Counted from the stretch's first letter, positions 20,045 through 29,765 are shown. The stretch is 64,000 bases of DNA from Desulfobulbus sp. Tol-SR (GCA_000769715.1 JROS01000084.1:1-64000), one strand, 5' to 3'. Numbers and translations are program-made. Notes: generated from the sequence alone by a model not told the origin.

Positions 20045-20910
20045 TCGATCTTCCCCCCCGCGGGCTCGCCCTGCTCCACGCCTGCCAGCCGCAGGCGAGA
20101 GAGCAGATCGAAGCGCTGAGCGACATCGTGGTCGCCAGCCGGATTCGCCGACCGGCCCTGAATATCCTGTGCAGCGGCGATTTCGGCTGGGACCCGCAGT
20201 TTGTGGCCGGACTGGTGCGGAAATACAGCCAGGGCGGCCGGATCGCCCATGTCCTGTTCTATCTGACCAACGGACCGGCGTCACGGCATTGGAAGGAACA
20301 GAATCCGGACGGGTTCGGTTCCCGCATCGCCCCCGAGACCTTCCGCCGCAAAATCCTTGACGATGCCCCCTTCCGCCGATCGTTCCAGGACCTGGCGGCG
20401 AGACTGGCCCCGCTGCTCGTCCAGATCGGCCGGGCCGGCGGCCAGGCCGGCGTCGTGCCGCAGCTGGAGGATAACCAGAGCAACCGGAGTTTTGCGGCAA
20501 TGGTCGAGCTGGTGAAAAAATCCCTGCCGCCGGGAACGGCGGCGCGGTTGGGCAGGAACCCCTGCGTCGGCTGCTGGCCCGGCAACGAGGGGCGGGTGCC
20601 GGACGATTGTTTCCTCGAGGAGCACCACCATGCCGCCTCGACCGACTTCACCGTCGAAGGCGGGGTCGTCTCCAACGACGGCTGCACCTATGCCTATCCC
20701 GGCGAAAAACCCGATTTTCTCCCCTGGCTGCCGCTGGCCGATCTTATCGGGGTACAACGCCATACCGGCGACATGGGCAGCATCTTTCTGCTGTGGAATG
20801 CCGGATACCAGGGCCTCGGACACGTGTCGGAGCCGCCTGATCGGCGCCGCTATGTTGTGCCGACGCAAACCGAGCGGAAAATACTGATCGATTTTCTGCG
20901 GCAGAATTAA
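20029..20910 (+). CDS. conserved-looking protein of unknown function
   Basis: 293 aa, not recognised. ATG 20029 follows AAGGAG, so the start is well supported. The C-terminal half carries a Cys pair in GRNPCVGCWPGNEG, a His cluster (EEHHHAAS) and a WLPLADLIGVQRHTGD stretch, which could bind metal. No signal peptide or membrane helix is seen. It overlaps tag and ends at a shared bidirectional terminator. Confidence 0.6.
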   Translation: MAEQLIDLPPRGLALLHACQPQAREQIEALSDIVVASRIRRPALNILCSGDFGWDPQFVAGLVRKYSQGGRIAHVLFYLTNGPASRHWKEQNPDGFGSRIAPETFRRKILDDAPFRRSFQDLAARLAPLLVQIGRAGGQAGVVPQLEDNQSNRSFAAMVELVKKSLPPGTAARLGRNPCVGCWPGNEGRVPDDCFLEEHHHAASTDFTVEGGVVSNDGCTYAYPGEKPDFLPWLPLADLIGVQRHTGDMGSIFLLWNAGYQGLGHVSEPPDRRRYVVPTQTERKILIDFLRQN

Positions 20911-20912
20911 AA

Positions 20913-20939
20913 CGAGCCGACCGGACGCCGGTCGGCTCG
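20913..20939 (-). terminator. intrinsic terminator between convergent genes
   Basis: CGAGCCGACCGG and CCGGTCGGCTCG pair over 12 bp around a 3-nt loop. On the minus strand the hairpin is followed by TTTTAATTC, so it terminates the phosphofructokinase transcript. It may also stop the rightward one. Confidence 0.8.
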
Positions 20940-20969
20940 CACCAAGGACAGGGGAAAGGGCGTCCCGCC

Positions 20970-22100
20970 TCAGTCGCCGAGGCAGGTCCCGACATTGCGG
21001 GCGCTGCTGACCCAGCAGTGGTCGAGCGGCACGGTGGACCGCTTGCCGACCACCTGGTCGAGGGGGATGGGCTCGGTGCCCTCGCCGCGGACGGCGATCA
21101 TCATTCCAGTCAGGCCCTGCTCGATATAGCCGACGCAGGCGCTGCCGAGACGGGTAGCCAGCACCCGGTCGGCGGCACTGGGCGTTCCACCGCGCTGGAG
21201 GTGGCCGAGGATGGTGATCCGCGACTCGAGACCGGTCATCTCCTCGAGCAGGCGGCTGAGTTTGAGCGTGTTGGTGCTGCGGTAGACGTCGAATTGCTGC
21301 AGGGCCTCCGAGGCCTTCTTCTCGGCCTTGGTGTTCTTGTCTTCCTTGGCCTTGGTCTTGTTCTTTTTCAGGATCTGGTACTTCTTGTGATCCTCCGCCG
21401 ACAGGGCCCCTTCCGCCACCGCGACGATACTGAAGTTGGTGCCCCGTTGCTGGCGCAGGCGGATCGCCTGGGCCACCTTCACCGGGTCGTACGGAATCTC
21501 CGGGATCAGGATGACGTCGGCGCCGCCGGCCAGTCCGGCACCGAGGGCCAGCCAGCCGGCGTTATGCCCCATGACCTCGACGACGATGATCCGGTGGTGG
21601 CTGTGGGCGGTCGAGTGCAGCCGGTCGATGGCCTCGGTGGCGATCTCCATCGCCGTGTGGAAGCCGAAGGTCAGGTCGGTCATGCCGACATCCTTGTCGA
21701 TGGTCTTCGGCAGGGTCATGATGTTGAGGCCCTTCTGGGCCAGGCGGAAGGCGTTCTTCTGCGTGCCGCCGCCGCCGATGCAGATCAGGGCGTCGAGGTT
21801 ATGGCGGCGGTAGTTTTCGCAGATGACTTCGGTCATATCCATGACCTCGCCGCCGACCGGCATCTTGTGCGGCTTGTCGCGACTGGTGCCGAGGATGGTC
21901 CCGCCCAGGGTGAGGATGGAGGAAAGGCCTTCGCGGTCGAGGCGCATGGTCCGGTTTTCGAGGAGGCCGCGGAAACCGTCACGAAAGCCGACGATGTCCA
22001 TTCTGCCGGTCCCCAGCGCCGTCTTGCCGATGGCCCGGATCGCCGCGTTGAGCCCCGGACTGTCGCCACCTGCCGTCAATATGCCGATATGTTTATTCAT
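20970..22100 (-). CDS. pfkA: 6-phosphofructokinase
   Basis: Start at ATG 22100 ([22 protein letters not shown]) rather than the 10-residue-longer track start; 376 aa. [39 protein letters not shown] and [13 protein letters not shown] are the active-site blocks. The GGGGTQ loop, in place of the GGxGS of E. coli PfkA, is found in forms that may use ATP or PPi, so the phosphoryl donor is uncertain. A lysine-rich insert ([20 protein letters not shown]) sits before the fructose-phosphate region. It is on the same strand as arsR and the metal permease, 112 bp after the latter. Confidence 0.9.
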   Translation of the reverse strand: MNKHIGILTAGGDSPGLNAAIRAIGKTALGTGRMDIVGFRDGFRGLLENRTMRLDREGLSSILTLGGTILGTSRDKPHKMPVGGEVMDMTEVICENYRRHNLDALICIGGGGTQKNAFRLAQKGLNIMTLPKTIDKDVGMTDLTFGFHTAMEIATEAIDRLHSTAHSHHRIIVVEVMGHNAGWLALGAGLAGGADVILIPEIPYDPVKVAQAIRLRQQRGTNFSIVAVAEGALSAEDHKKYQILKKNKTKAKEDKNTKAEKKASEALQQFDVYRSTNTLKLSRLLEEMTGLESRITILGHLQRGGTPSAADRVLATRLGSACVGYIEQGLTGMMIAVRGEGTEPIPLDQVVGKRSTVPLDHCWVSSARNVGTCLGD

Positions 22101-22212
22101 ATTTCCGCCTGTTGGAATGAATGGCCTCAACGATACGTATCACAAGTATTCTTACATGGTCCCCTGCCCTTTTTCAAACAGACAATGCGCCCGATCGGCA
22201 GGCCCTGGCATT

Positions 22213-23406
22213 TCAATGCATGCCGCAGCCGCAGGATGAGGGGCCGGGCTTTTTCTGCGTCGCATCCCCTTTGGCCATCGGCGGGATCGGGAAGCCGCTG
22301 TGAAAGGTCACCTGCTCCCCGGAAGCGGATTTCTTTCTGCGAAACCGGGAAGTCAACGGCCTGACCGAGAGGGCGATCAGAACCAATGCCCCGGCATATT
22401 TCAAAGGCTCCGGCACCAGTTCGGCCGCCTCGCCGATCACCGCGGACGGGACGATGCCGAGGACGCGGTAGATGTGATCGACCAGCAGACCGAAGGCCAC
22501 CGTACAGACCGAGAGCATGAGCAGATAGCGCACAGTCCCCCGTTTGCCGAGCATGCCGACGAGAACGGTCAACGAGGTGACGTTGGTGGCCGGGCCGGCA
22601 AGGAGAAAGACCAGGGCGGCGCCGGGGCTGACCCCTTTCAGGATCAGGGCCGCGGCGATCGGGGTCGAGGCGCTGGCACAGATATAGAGCGGGATGCCGA
22701 TCACGAGCATGACGAGCATCGAGGTGATGCCGCCGCCCAGCCAGCGGGCCATGAAATCGTCGGGGATGAGGACGGTGATGACGGCGGCGAGCAGCAGACC
22801 GACGGCGAACCAGCCGACGATATCGCCCCAGACATCGGTTGCGGCGAAGCGCAGACCGGCGGCCAGTTTTTCGCCCGGTCCATGATGCCGGCGGTGGACC
22901 TCCTCGGGGCAGTCGACTCCGTCACAGCAGTTATCGACCGGACAGCTGCGGTCGACCTGCATCGGGCCCAGATCCTTCGGCCGGTGCAGAAAATTTTCGA
23001 CAAACCCTGTCGAAACGGCGGTGATAAAGGCGGCGATCGGCCGGATCACCGTCATGATCGGATCGAGCAGGGCATAGGTGATGAAGATGGAATCGATGCC
23101 CGATTCCGGCGTCGAGATCAGGAAAGCGGAGACCGCCCCCCGGTTCGCTCCCTGCCTTTTGAGGGATGCTGCCGCCGGCAGCACACCACACGATCAGAGC
23201 GGCAGCGGCACCCCGAAAAAGGCAGCCTTGATGACGGAGAGATAGCGTCCCCGGCCGAGATGATTGGCGACGGTGGCGGCATTGAGACTGACTTTGACCA
23301 GGCCCGCCACCACGATGCCGAACAGGATATAGATAGAGGAATCGAGCAGGATATCCCGGGCCGCCGCCGCGATGGCGACGCCAAACTGAATGCTGTCTTG
23401 AAACAT
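22213..23406 (-). CDS. SO_0444-type metal permease with in-frame TGA (candidate selenoprotein)
   Basis: The track splits this gene in two (23194-23406 and 22213-23184), but both halves are in one frame separated only by TGA at 23196-23194. The joined protein of about 397 aa reads FFGVPLPL-X-SCGVLPAAASLKRQGA, where homologues have CSCG. The TGA thus sits exactly on the first Cys of the CxC motif. The N-terminal HLGRGRYLSVIKAAFFGVPLPL, the ISTPESGIDSI block, about eight membrane helices and the C-terminal SSCGCGMH fit SO_0444-family Cu/Zn or arsenic-type efflux permeases. A hairpin follows the TGA. It lies downstream of an ArsR repressor. The alternative is a nonsense-mutated pseudogene. Confidence 0.75.
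23167..23183 (-). promoter_or_regulatory. SECIS-like hairpin downstream of the permease TGA
   Basis: On the minus strand TGCTGCC and GGCAGCA pair over 7 bp around the loop GGC, which begins 17 nt after the TGA. Bacterial SECIS elements are short stem-loops with a G early in the loop, about 16-37 nt past the UGA, so position and loop fit. Pairing is seen; function is inferred. Confidence 0.5.
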
Positions 23407-23461
23407 ATTGTGTGCCTACCGCCGGTTATATTAATTTTGAAGACTGCAACACATCACGCCG

Positions 23462-23815
23462 TCACCCCTCGCGCAGGTGCTCCAGCGCCAGCGCGATCAA
23501 CTCGGTGACATGCCGGTCCTTGAGCCGATAGTACAGCACCGTTCCCTCCCGTCGGTTGGTCACGATCTGCAGGGTGCGCAACAGCCTGAGCTGATGGCTG
23601 ACCGCCGATTCGGTGATCTCGAGCAGGGCCGAGAGATCGCAGACACACATCTCTTCCTGGGCCAGGGCGTACAGCAGCCGCAGCCGGCTGGGATCGGCGA
23701 GGGCCTTGAATATCCGGCAGAGATCCTCGATCTCCGTGGCCGGCAGGGCCTTCTCCCTGGCCCTGGCGATCTTGTGCGGGTGAATGATCCGACTGCCGCA
23801 GATGTCCTGTTCCAT
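23462..23815 (-). CDS. ArsR/SmtB-family metal-responsive repressor
   Basis: 117 aa from ATG 23815, preceded by AGAGGGACA; the track's upstream start is less likely. The winged helix has FKALADPSRLRLLYAL, and the metal motif CVCDL (ELxVCDL class) is in EEMCVCDLSALLEITESAVSHQLRLL. Such repressors leave DNA when As, Cd, Zn or similar metals bind. The permease gene starts 55 nt downstream on the same strand, so it likely controls that efflux protein. Confidence 0.9.
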   Translation of the reverse strand: MEQDICGSRIIHPHKIARAREKALPATEIEDLCRIFKALADPSRLRLLYALAQEEMCVCDLSALLEITESAVSHQLRLLRTLQIVTNRREGTVLYYRLKDRHVTELIALALEHLREG

Positions 23816-23838
23816 TGTCCCTCTCACATTGTGGGTAT

Positions 23839-23860
23839 TATATGCATACTTGCTCATATA
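23839..23860 (-). promoter_or_regulatory. candidate ArsR operator
   Basis: TATATG and CATATA form an inverted repeat in TATATGCATACTTGCTCATATA, 24 bp upstream of the arsR start. The size and ATATG arms resemble ArsR/SmtB operators. Prediction only. Confidence 0.5.
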
Positions 23861-23973
23861 ATACATGACAATCTGTCGCTGTCAACAAAGGAGATGCATT
23901 TTCCCGATGAATTGATCATAATGGCTGCGATTTCAAGCCGCGGAATCCAGCCCCCCTCTTCCTCCGACCCATC

Positions 23974-24846
23974 ATGCAGCCACCTGAAAACACCGCCGCC
24001 GGGACCCTCTACATCGTCGCCACCCCGATCGGCAACCTCGAGGACATCACCCTCCGCGCCCTGCGGATCCTCAAGGAGGTCGACCTGATCGCCGCCGAGG
24101 ACACCCGTCACACCCGCAAACTGCTCAACCACTTCGCTATTCATACCCGGCTGCTCAGCTACTACCGGGAAAAAGAGATGGATCGGGGCCGGGAGATCGT
24201 CGCCAGGCTGCAGGCGGGGGAAAATGTCGCCCTGGTCAGCGACGCCGGCACCCCGGGGATCTCCGATCCGGGCGCGGTGCTGGTGCGGCTGGCCCGCCAG
24301 GCCGGGGTCCCGATCGTGCCGCTGCCCGGACCGTCGGCCCTGACCACGGCCCTGTCCGTCGCCGGTCTCGAGCAGGGTGCCTTTCTCTTTCTCGGCTTCC
24401 TGCCGTCACAGAAATCGCAGCGCCGGAAGGTGCTGACCTCGCTGAAGTCCTGCGACTACCCGATCATCTTCTACGAATCACCGCAACGCATCGAGGGCCT
24501 GCTGGCCGATGCCCTCGACATCCTCGGCAACCGTCTGGCCCTGTGGGCCCGGGAATTGAGCAAATCCTTCGAGGAACTGCGGGAGGCCCAGCTGAGCGAA
24601 CTGCAGGCCCTGGCGGCGGGACGGCAGAACAAGGGGGAATCGGTGGTGATCATCCACCCCGGCGGCGCCGACGCTCCGGAAGGCGACAATATCGAGGAAC
24701 TGCTGTGCTGGTATCGCGACCACTCCGGGCTGTCGCTCAAGGATGCCTGCCGCAAACTCGCCGCCGACCTCGGCCTGTCCCGCTCCCAGATCTACCAGCA
24801 GGCGCTGGCGATCTGGAAAAGCGGAGACGGAAGACCGCCCGATTAA
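23974..24846 (+). CDS. rsmI: 16S rRNA 2'-O-methyltransferase RsmI
   Basis: 290 aa. TLYIVATPIGNLEDITLRAL, VDLIAAEDTRHTRKLL, VALVSDAGTPGISDPG and FYESPQRI are the RsmI (YraL) blocks of the tetrapyrrole-methylase fold. It methylates C1402 of 16S rRNA using SAM. Transcribed divergently from arsR with about 160 bp between starts. Confidence 0.95.
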   Translation: MQPPENTAAGTLYIVATPIGNLEDITLRALRILKEVDLIAAEDTRHTRKLLNHFAIHTRLLSYYREKEMDRGREIVARLQAGENVALVSDAGTPGISDPGAVLVRLARQAGVPIVPLPGPSALTTALSVAGLEQGAFLFLGFLPSQKSQRRKVLTSLKSCDYPIIFYESPQRIEGLLADALDILGNRLALWARELSKSFEELREAQLSELQALAAGRQNKGESVVIIHPGGADAPEGDNIEELLCWYRDHSGLSLKDACRKLAADLGLSRSQIYQQALAIWKSGDGRPPD

Positions 24847-25358
24847 TCGCACCCGCAGCGACGGCGCCATCCACCATCACTTTCGGTACCCGCACCGGAG
24901 GGGACGAACACCGCGCTGTTGCCCCAACGGCGTTTCGCCCATCCCCTGCCGTTGAAGACACATCTCAACGAAGCCGGGTAGAGGTTCCCTTACCGGTGAG
25001 CGGCACCCCCTGAAAAAGACCTTTCCCCCCGTCCCCCTCGACACCCGCCATATCGCCGTACCAACCCTTACTGACGCACACTCCTGACATCTCCACCCGA
25101 TTCCATCACCACGAAAATTTATCTACAACATAAACGATTTCATGTAATTATATTGGTAGATAGTAAGTGTAGGTAATATTTTTAAAATTTTCATCTTATT
25201 TTTATTTGACATATCCATGCCCTTCCGGGTAATCAGTTACCTGTAATCACACTTTTATTAAATTCATATTACCAACGATAGCTATCGGAGTTATGTCGTA
25301 CCGCTTGCCGGGCGCCAAAAAGATTTCTCTCACAAACAACACATCAAGAGGTGTCACA
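24847..25358. other. regulatory region upstream of the nickel operon
   Basis: 512 bp. The first half is GC-rich without a recognisable gene. The second half is AT-rich, with TTGACA at 25206-25211 but no convincing -10 box, and a perfect 12-bp palindrome CGATAGCTATCG at 25276-25287, 71 bp before nikA. No clear NikR operator was recognised. Confidence 0.5.
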
Positions 25359-26957
25359 ATGATGGTTTTCCGCTGGCAGTCCACTCTCGCCTGTCTCCTG
25401 TGTATATTCCTCCTCGGCCTGTATTCCGGTGCGGCCCGCGCCGACCAGGATACCCTTGTCTATTCCTGGTCGTCCAACGTCGGCGAGCTCAATCCCCACC
25501 TGTACTCGCCCAACCAGATGTTCGCCCAGGCCATGGTTTATGAACCGCTGGTCCGCTACGCCGAGGGCAATCAGGTGATTCCCTGGCTGGCCGAAAAATG
25601 GGAGATCTCCCCGGATGGCAAGGTCTATACCTTCACGTTGCGTAAGGATGTGCGATTCACCGACGGCGCTCCGTTCGACGCCGAGGCGGTAAAGAAGAAT
25701 TTCGAGGCCGTGCTGATGAACCGTGAGCGCCATAAATGGTTGGAACTTGTCGCCCAGATCGACAAGGTCGAAGCGGTCGACAAGCACATCTTCCGGCTGA
25801 CGATGAAGAACGCCTACTACCCCACCGTGCAGGAACTCTGCCTGATCCGACCGATCCGCTTCATGAGCCCGTTGGCGATGCCTGCGGACGGCAACACTTC
25901 ACAAGGGGTCAAGAAGGCGGTCGGCACCGGTCCATGGAAACTGGTCGAGACCCGTAAGGGCGAATACGACTTCTTCGAGCGCAACGAGCAGTACTGGGGT
26001 GTCAAACCGAAATTCGCAAAGCTGCTGGTAAAGGTCATCTCTGATTCGACAACCAGGGCAGTTGCCATGGAGACCGGCGAAATCGATTTGATCCATGGCG
26101 TAGCCGGGCATGGCAGCGGCCAGATCAGTCTCGACGCCTTTGAGCGCTTCACCACGATGCCCGGCTACGTCACCCGGATATCCCAACCCCTGGCCAGCAG
26201 GGTAGTGGCGATCAACTCCAAGCGCTGCCCCACTGCCGATCTTGCCGTCCGCCAGGCCATCCAGCATGCGGTGAACAAGGCAGCGCTGGTCAAGGCGATA
26301 TTCTATGGAGTCGAGCAGCAGGCCGACACCCTCTATCCGACCGACATCCCCTACTGCGACCTCAACCTCAAGCCCTACGCCTTCGATCCCAAGCTGGCTG
26401 AGAAGATACTGGAGGAGGCAGGTTGGCGGCAGGAGGCCCCCGGCGCCGTCCGCAGCAAGGACGGCCAGGAACTTGCCATCGATCTTTGCTTCGTCGGCAA
26501 CGACGCCCAACAAAAGGCCATCGCCGAGGTGATTCAGGGGGATTTGCAGGAGATCGGCATAAAAATCAACATGATCGGCGAGGAACAGGACGCCAACATG
26601 AACCGCCAGAAGACCGGCGAGTTCGGCCTGGTCTTCAACGAGACCTGGGGTGCCCCCTACGATCCGCATTCGTTCTGCAGCTCGATGCGAACCCCATCCC
26701 ACGCCGATTTTCAAGCCCAGGCCGGCCTCTCGATGAAGGGCGAAATCGACGCAAAAATCAGTGAGGTGCTGCTGTCCACGGACGAGACCAAGAGGCAGGA
26801 ACTCTACCGCTATATCCTCACCACCCTCCACGAACAGGCCGTCTATCTGCCGCTGACCTATGTCCGAGGTGTCATCGTGCACAGGAATAATCTCGAGGGA
26901 GCGCGCTACGGACAGCTCAAGTGGGAGATTCCCTTCGAACTGATCAAACGGCAGTAA
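25359..26957 (+). CDS. nikA: nickel ABC transporter substrate-binding protein
   Basis: Start taken at ATG 25359, after AAGAGGTG, giving a clean signal peptide (MMVFRWQSTLACLLC...ARA) and about 532 aa; the track adds 22 residues. Throughout it parallels E. coli NikA: VGELNPHLYSPNQMFAQAMVYEPLV, AVGTGPWKL, TTRAVAMETGEIDLIHG, ETWGAPYDPHSFCSSMRTPSHADFQAQ and the C-terminal EIPFELIK. It delivers nickel, probably as a chelate, to the NikBC channel. First gene of a five-gene operon. Confidence 0.92.
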   Translation: MMVFRWQSTLACLLCIFLLGLYSGAARADQDTLVYSWSSNVGELNPHLYSPNQMFAQAMVYEPLVRYAEGNQVIPWLAEKWEISPDGKVYTFTLRKDVRFTDGAPFDAEAVKKNFEAVLMNRERHKWLELVAQIDKVEAVDKHIFRLTMKNAYYPTVQELCLIRPIRFMSPLAMPADGNTSQGVKKAVGTGPWKLVETRKGEYDFFERNEQYWGVKPKFAKLLVKVISDSTTRAVAMETGEIDLIHGVAGHGSGQISLDAFERFTTMPGYVTRISQPLASRVVAINSKRCPTADLAVRQAIQHAVNKAALVKAIFYGVEQQADTLYPTDIPYCDLNLKPYAFDPKLAEKILEEAGWRQEAPGAVRSKDGQELAIDLCFVGNDAQQKAIAEVIQGDLQEIGIKINMIGEEQDANMNRQKTGEFGLVFNETWGAPYDPHSFCSSMRTPSHADFQAQAGLSMKGEIDAKISEVLLSTDETKRQELYRYILTTLHEQAVYLPLTYVRGVIVHRNNLEGARYGQLKWEIPFELIKRQ

Positions 26958-26993
26958 GGGACGCCGGGGCCGGGATAAACGAGGAGGAAGAAA

Positions 26994-27257
26994 ATGCTGC
27001 GTTTCATTGCACGACGTCTGCTACTGCTGGTGCCTATCATGTTCGCCGTGTCGGTGGTGGTTTTTCTGATATTGCGGCTGGGGCCCAACGATCCGGCAAT
27101 GTCCTATCTCCGGCTATCGCAGATCCCGCCGACTGATGATGCTCTGGCCTTTCTGCTGTTCATGGTGGCGATCTTTGTCGTCTGCAACCTGCTGGTTGAC
27201 ATCTGCTATGCCGGACTCGATCCCCGCATCCGTCTGGCCGGGGAGGAAAACCCATGA
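26994..27257 (+). pseudogene. nikB: nikB permease with large in-frame internal deletion
   Basis: 87 aa instead of about 310. The first 51 residues (MLRFIARRLLLLVPIMF...PPTDDAL) match the NikB N-terminus, and the rest (FLLFMVAIFVVCNLLVDICYAGLDPRIR) match its extreme C-terminus. About 230 residues, including the EAA coupling loop, are missing without a frame change. The ribosome site and the ATGA overlap with nikC remain intact. It could not form a normal permease half; the transporter is either dead, uses NikC alone, or borrows another NikB. Confidence 0.88.
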
Positions 27258-28087
27258 ACGTCCTCAATCGACTCCTCCATCGCCGCCTGACCCAGGTGGC
27301 GTTTCTGCTCGCCGGACTGATGCTCGCTGCAGCTGTTGCCGCGCCGCTGCTCAGCCCTTACGATCCAATCACGGTGGTGCTCGCGGAGAAACTGCAACCG
27401 CCGAGTACCTCCCACTGGCTCGGCACAGACCACCTCGGCCGCGACATTTTCTCCCGGCTCATCCACGCCGCACGAACCTCGGTCGGTTCGGTGACCGCGA
27501 TCATCGCCTGTATCCTCGTCCTCGGTTTTGCGGTCGGCTGTTTCTCCGGTTATGCGGGAGGGCGGATAGATGCGCTCCTGATGCGCATCTGCGACGTCTT
27601 CCTGGTCTTCCCGACCTTCATCTTGGCAATGTTTCTCATCGGTATTCTCGGTACCGGGTTGACCAACGTGGTGATCGCCATCGTCCTCACCCACTGGGCC
27701 TGGTATGCCCGCCTGATCAGGGGATTCGTGTTGTCGCTGAAGAACCGCGATTACATCCTGGCGGCGAGGGTGGCGGGAACGCCGAAGGTGAAAATAGTCA
27801 TCCAGCACATCGTACCCCCTGTCTTTGCCCAGTTGATCGTTCTCGCCACCCTCGACATCGGACATATGATGCTCCACGTCTCCGGCCTGTCCTTCCTCGG
27901 CCTGGGGGTTTCTCCGCCAACCCCGGAATGGGGGGTGATGATCAACGATGCCCGCCAGTTCCTCTGGACCAGACCAGGCTTGATCGTCTACCCGGGCCTG
28001 ATGATTTTCGTCACCGTCATGTCCTTCAACCTGTTGGGCGATGCCCTTCGTGATGCCCTCGATCCGACCATGGGAGAAAAACAATGA
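27254..28087 (+). CDS. nikC: nickel ABC transporter permease
   Basis: 277 aa, full length. The N-terminal helix is followed by LGTDHLGRDIFSRLIHAARTSVG and the EAA loop region YILAARVAGTPKVKIVIQHIVPP, which contacts the ATPases. C-terminal HVSGLSFLGLGVSPPTPEWG is typical for NikC/DppC. It overlaps nikB and nikD by 4 nt each. Confidence 0.93.
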   Translation: MNVLNRLLHRRLTQVAFLLAGLMLAAAVAAPLLSPYDPITVVLAEKLQPPSTSHWLGTDHLGRDIFSRLIHAARTSVGSVTAIIACILVLGFAVGCFSGYAGGRIDALLMRICDVFLVFPTFILAMFLIGILGTGLTNVVIAIVLTHWAWYARLIRGFVLSLKNRDYILAARVAGTPKVKIVIQHIVPPVFAQLIVLATLDIGHMMLHVSGLSFLGLGVSPPTPEWGVMINDARQFLWTRPGLIVYPGLMIFVTVMSFNLLGDALRDALDPTMGEKQ

Positions 28088-28902
28088 GCTGCGGAACGAC
28101 CATTCTCACCATTGCCGGCTTACGGGTTTCCCTTTGCCGGAGCGATTGCCCCGACCGGCATCTGGTCAGCGATTTAAGTTTGCAGGTGAGGAGGGGCAGG
28201 GTCACCGGCCTGATCGGAGAATCGGGCAGCGGCAAGTCGCTCACCTGCCTGGCGGTGATGGACCTTTTACCGAAGGCCATGCGGCAAAGCGGCGGCCGGA
28301 TCGATCTGACCGCAGCACCGGGCCCAACCTTGTCGCCCTGCGGCTGTTTCCGTGGCAGGCAGGCGGCGATGATCATGCAGAATCCGATGAGCTGCTTTGA
28401 TCCAATATTCACGATCGGCCGCCATATCACTGAGACGCTCGTCGCCCACGGTCTCAATGCCCCCCGTCATACTCAACGAATCCGGGCAACCTTTGTTGAG
28501 CTCGGTTTCGAGCAGCCCGACGAAATTCTCGCTGCCTACCCCTTCCAACTTTCCGGCGGCATGCTGCAGCGGATCATGGTCAGTCTGGCCTTGCTCCTTG
28601 AAGCCGAGCTGTTGATAGCCGACGAACCGACCACCGACCTCGACGTCATCGTCCAAGCCCGTATCCTCGACCTGATCGATCAGCTCCGGCGGGAAAAGAA
28701 TGTCGGGGTGCTGCTGGTCACCCACGACCTCGGCGTCATCGCCCGGCTGGCCGACCAGGTGGCGGTTATGCAGAACGGCCGGATCGTCGAATCCGGTCCG
28801 GTGCGTGACATCTTTTCCGGACCGAGTCAGGCGTACACCCGCGACCTGCTGGCTGCCCACTTCAGCCTTTACGGTCGGCTGGCCGGGGAGGGGCGGGCAT
28901 GA
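28084..28902 (+). CDS. nikD: nickel ABC transporter ATPase
   Basis: 272 aa. Walker A GESGSGKS, signature LSGGMLQR, Walker B LLIADEPTTDLD and the switch VTHDLGV. The order in the operon and the short length match NikD. A slightly unusual Cys-containing stretch (LSPCGCFRGRQAAMIMQNPM) precedes the Q loop. Confidence 0.92.
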   Translation: MSCGTTILTIAGLRVSLCRSDCPDRHLVSDLSLQVRRGRVTGLIGESGSGKSLTCLAVMDLLPKAMRQSGGRIDLTAAPGPTLSPCGCFRGRQAAMIMQNPMSCFDPIFTIGRHITETLVAHGLNAPRHTQRIRATFVELGFEQPDEILAAYPFQLSGGMLQRIMVSLALLLEAELLIADEPTTDLDVIVQARILDLIDQLRREKNVGVLLVTHDLGVIARLADQVAVMQNGRIVESGPVRDIFSGPSQAYTRDLLAAHFSLYGRLAGEGRA

Positions 28903-29708
28903 ATCTGCTCGAGCTCGATCGAGTCGGCAAATCGTACCACCGCGGCGGCTGGTTCGGTAAAGGTGAGCGGGTGCCGGCGGTGGTGGAAGTTACCCTGACA
29001 ATCCCGGAAAGCAGCAGCATTGGCCTGATCGGCCGCAGCGGCGCCGGCAAAAGTACCCTCGGGCGGATTATCCTCGGCCTCGAGCAGCCGGATTCCGGCA
29101 CAATCAGGTACCGCGGCAAAAAAATGCAGACATTCACCGGCGGAGACTGGCGTGAGTTCCGCCGCGAAGTGCAGGTGGTGTTCCAGAACGCGCTGGGCTC
29201 AGTCAACCCCAGATGGCCGGCCATGGATATCATCGCCGAGCCGTTGCGCAATTTCGACGACCTGACGGACAGCCAGCTTCGCCGGAAGATCGACTTCCTG
29301 CTGGCGATGGTCGGACTCGAGCCGAGTGACGCCGACAAATATCCGCACCAGTTCAGCGGCGGTCAGCTACAGCGGATCTGCATCGCCCGCGCCCTGGCGC
29401 TTCAACCGCGGCTGGTGATACTCGACGAGGCGGTGAGCAGCCTGGATATGCTGATCCAGGCCCAGGCCCTGAGACTGCTGCGCCGGCTGCAGCAGCAGAC
29501 CGGCATCGCCTATCTCTTCGTCTCCCACGATATCCGCATCGTCGCCGGCTTCTGCGATCAGGTGGCGGTCATGCACCAGGGGCGGATCACCTCGACGGCA
29601 ACCGATCTCAGCGAGGCGAAAGAGGCCGACGACCCGATCCTGCGACAACTGGCCAGGGCGGTGCTGCCCGCCTGGCCGGAGGGATGGACGCATGCGGAGA
29701 ACCCCTGA
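28899..29708 (+). CDS. nikE: nickel ABC transporter ATPase
   Basis: 269 aa. Walker A GRSGAGKST, Q loop VQVVFQNALGSVNPR, signature FSGGQLQR, Walker B LVILDEAVSSLD and SHDIRIV. It pairs with NikD. Last nik gene; the FmdE-family gene follows 57 nt later on the same strand. Confidence 0.92.
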   Translation: MNLLELDRVGKSYHRGGWFGKGERVPAVVEVTLTIPESSSIGLIGRSGAGKSTLGRIILGLEQPDSGTIRYRGKKMQTFTGGDWREFRREVQVVFQNALGSVNPRWPAMDIIAEPLRNFDDLTDSQLRRKIDFLLAMVGLEPSDADKYPHQFSGGQLQRICIARALALQPRLVILDEAVSSLDMLIQAQALRLLRRLQQQTGIAYLFVSHDIRIVAGFCDQVAVMHQGRITSTATDLSEAKEADDPILRQLARAVLPAWPEGWTHAENP

Positions 29709-29765
29709 CTGTGGATCCGTCCTCCAAACTGTACACGAAGAACGATCCCTGTTCCCCTCCATTCG

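Noticed and set aside
21018-22364. 448-aa plus-strand ORF across pfkA
   Set aside because: Antisense shadow of a clearly conserved gene, without motifs; the same applies to 22300-23508 opposite the permease.
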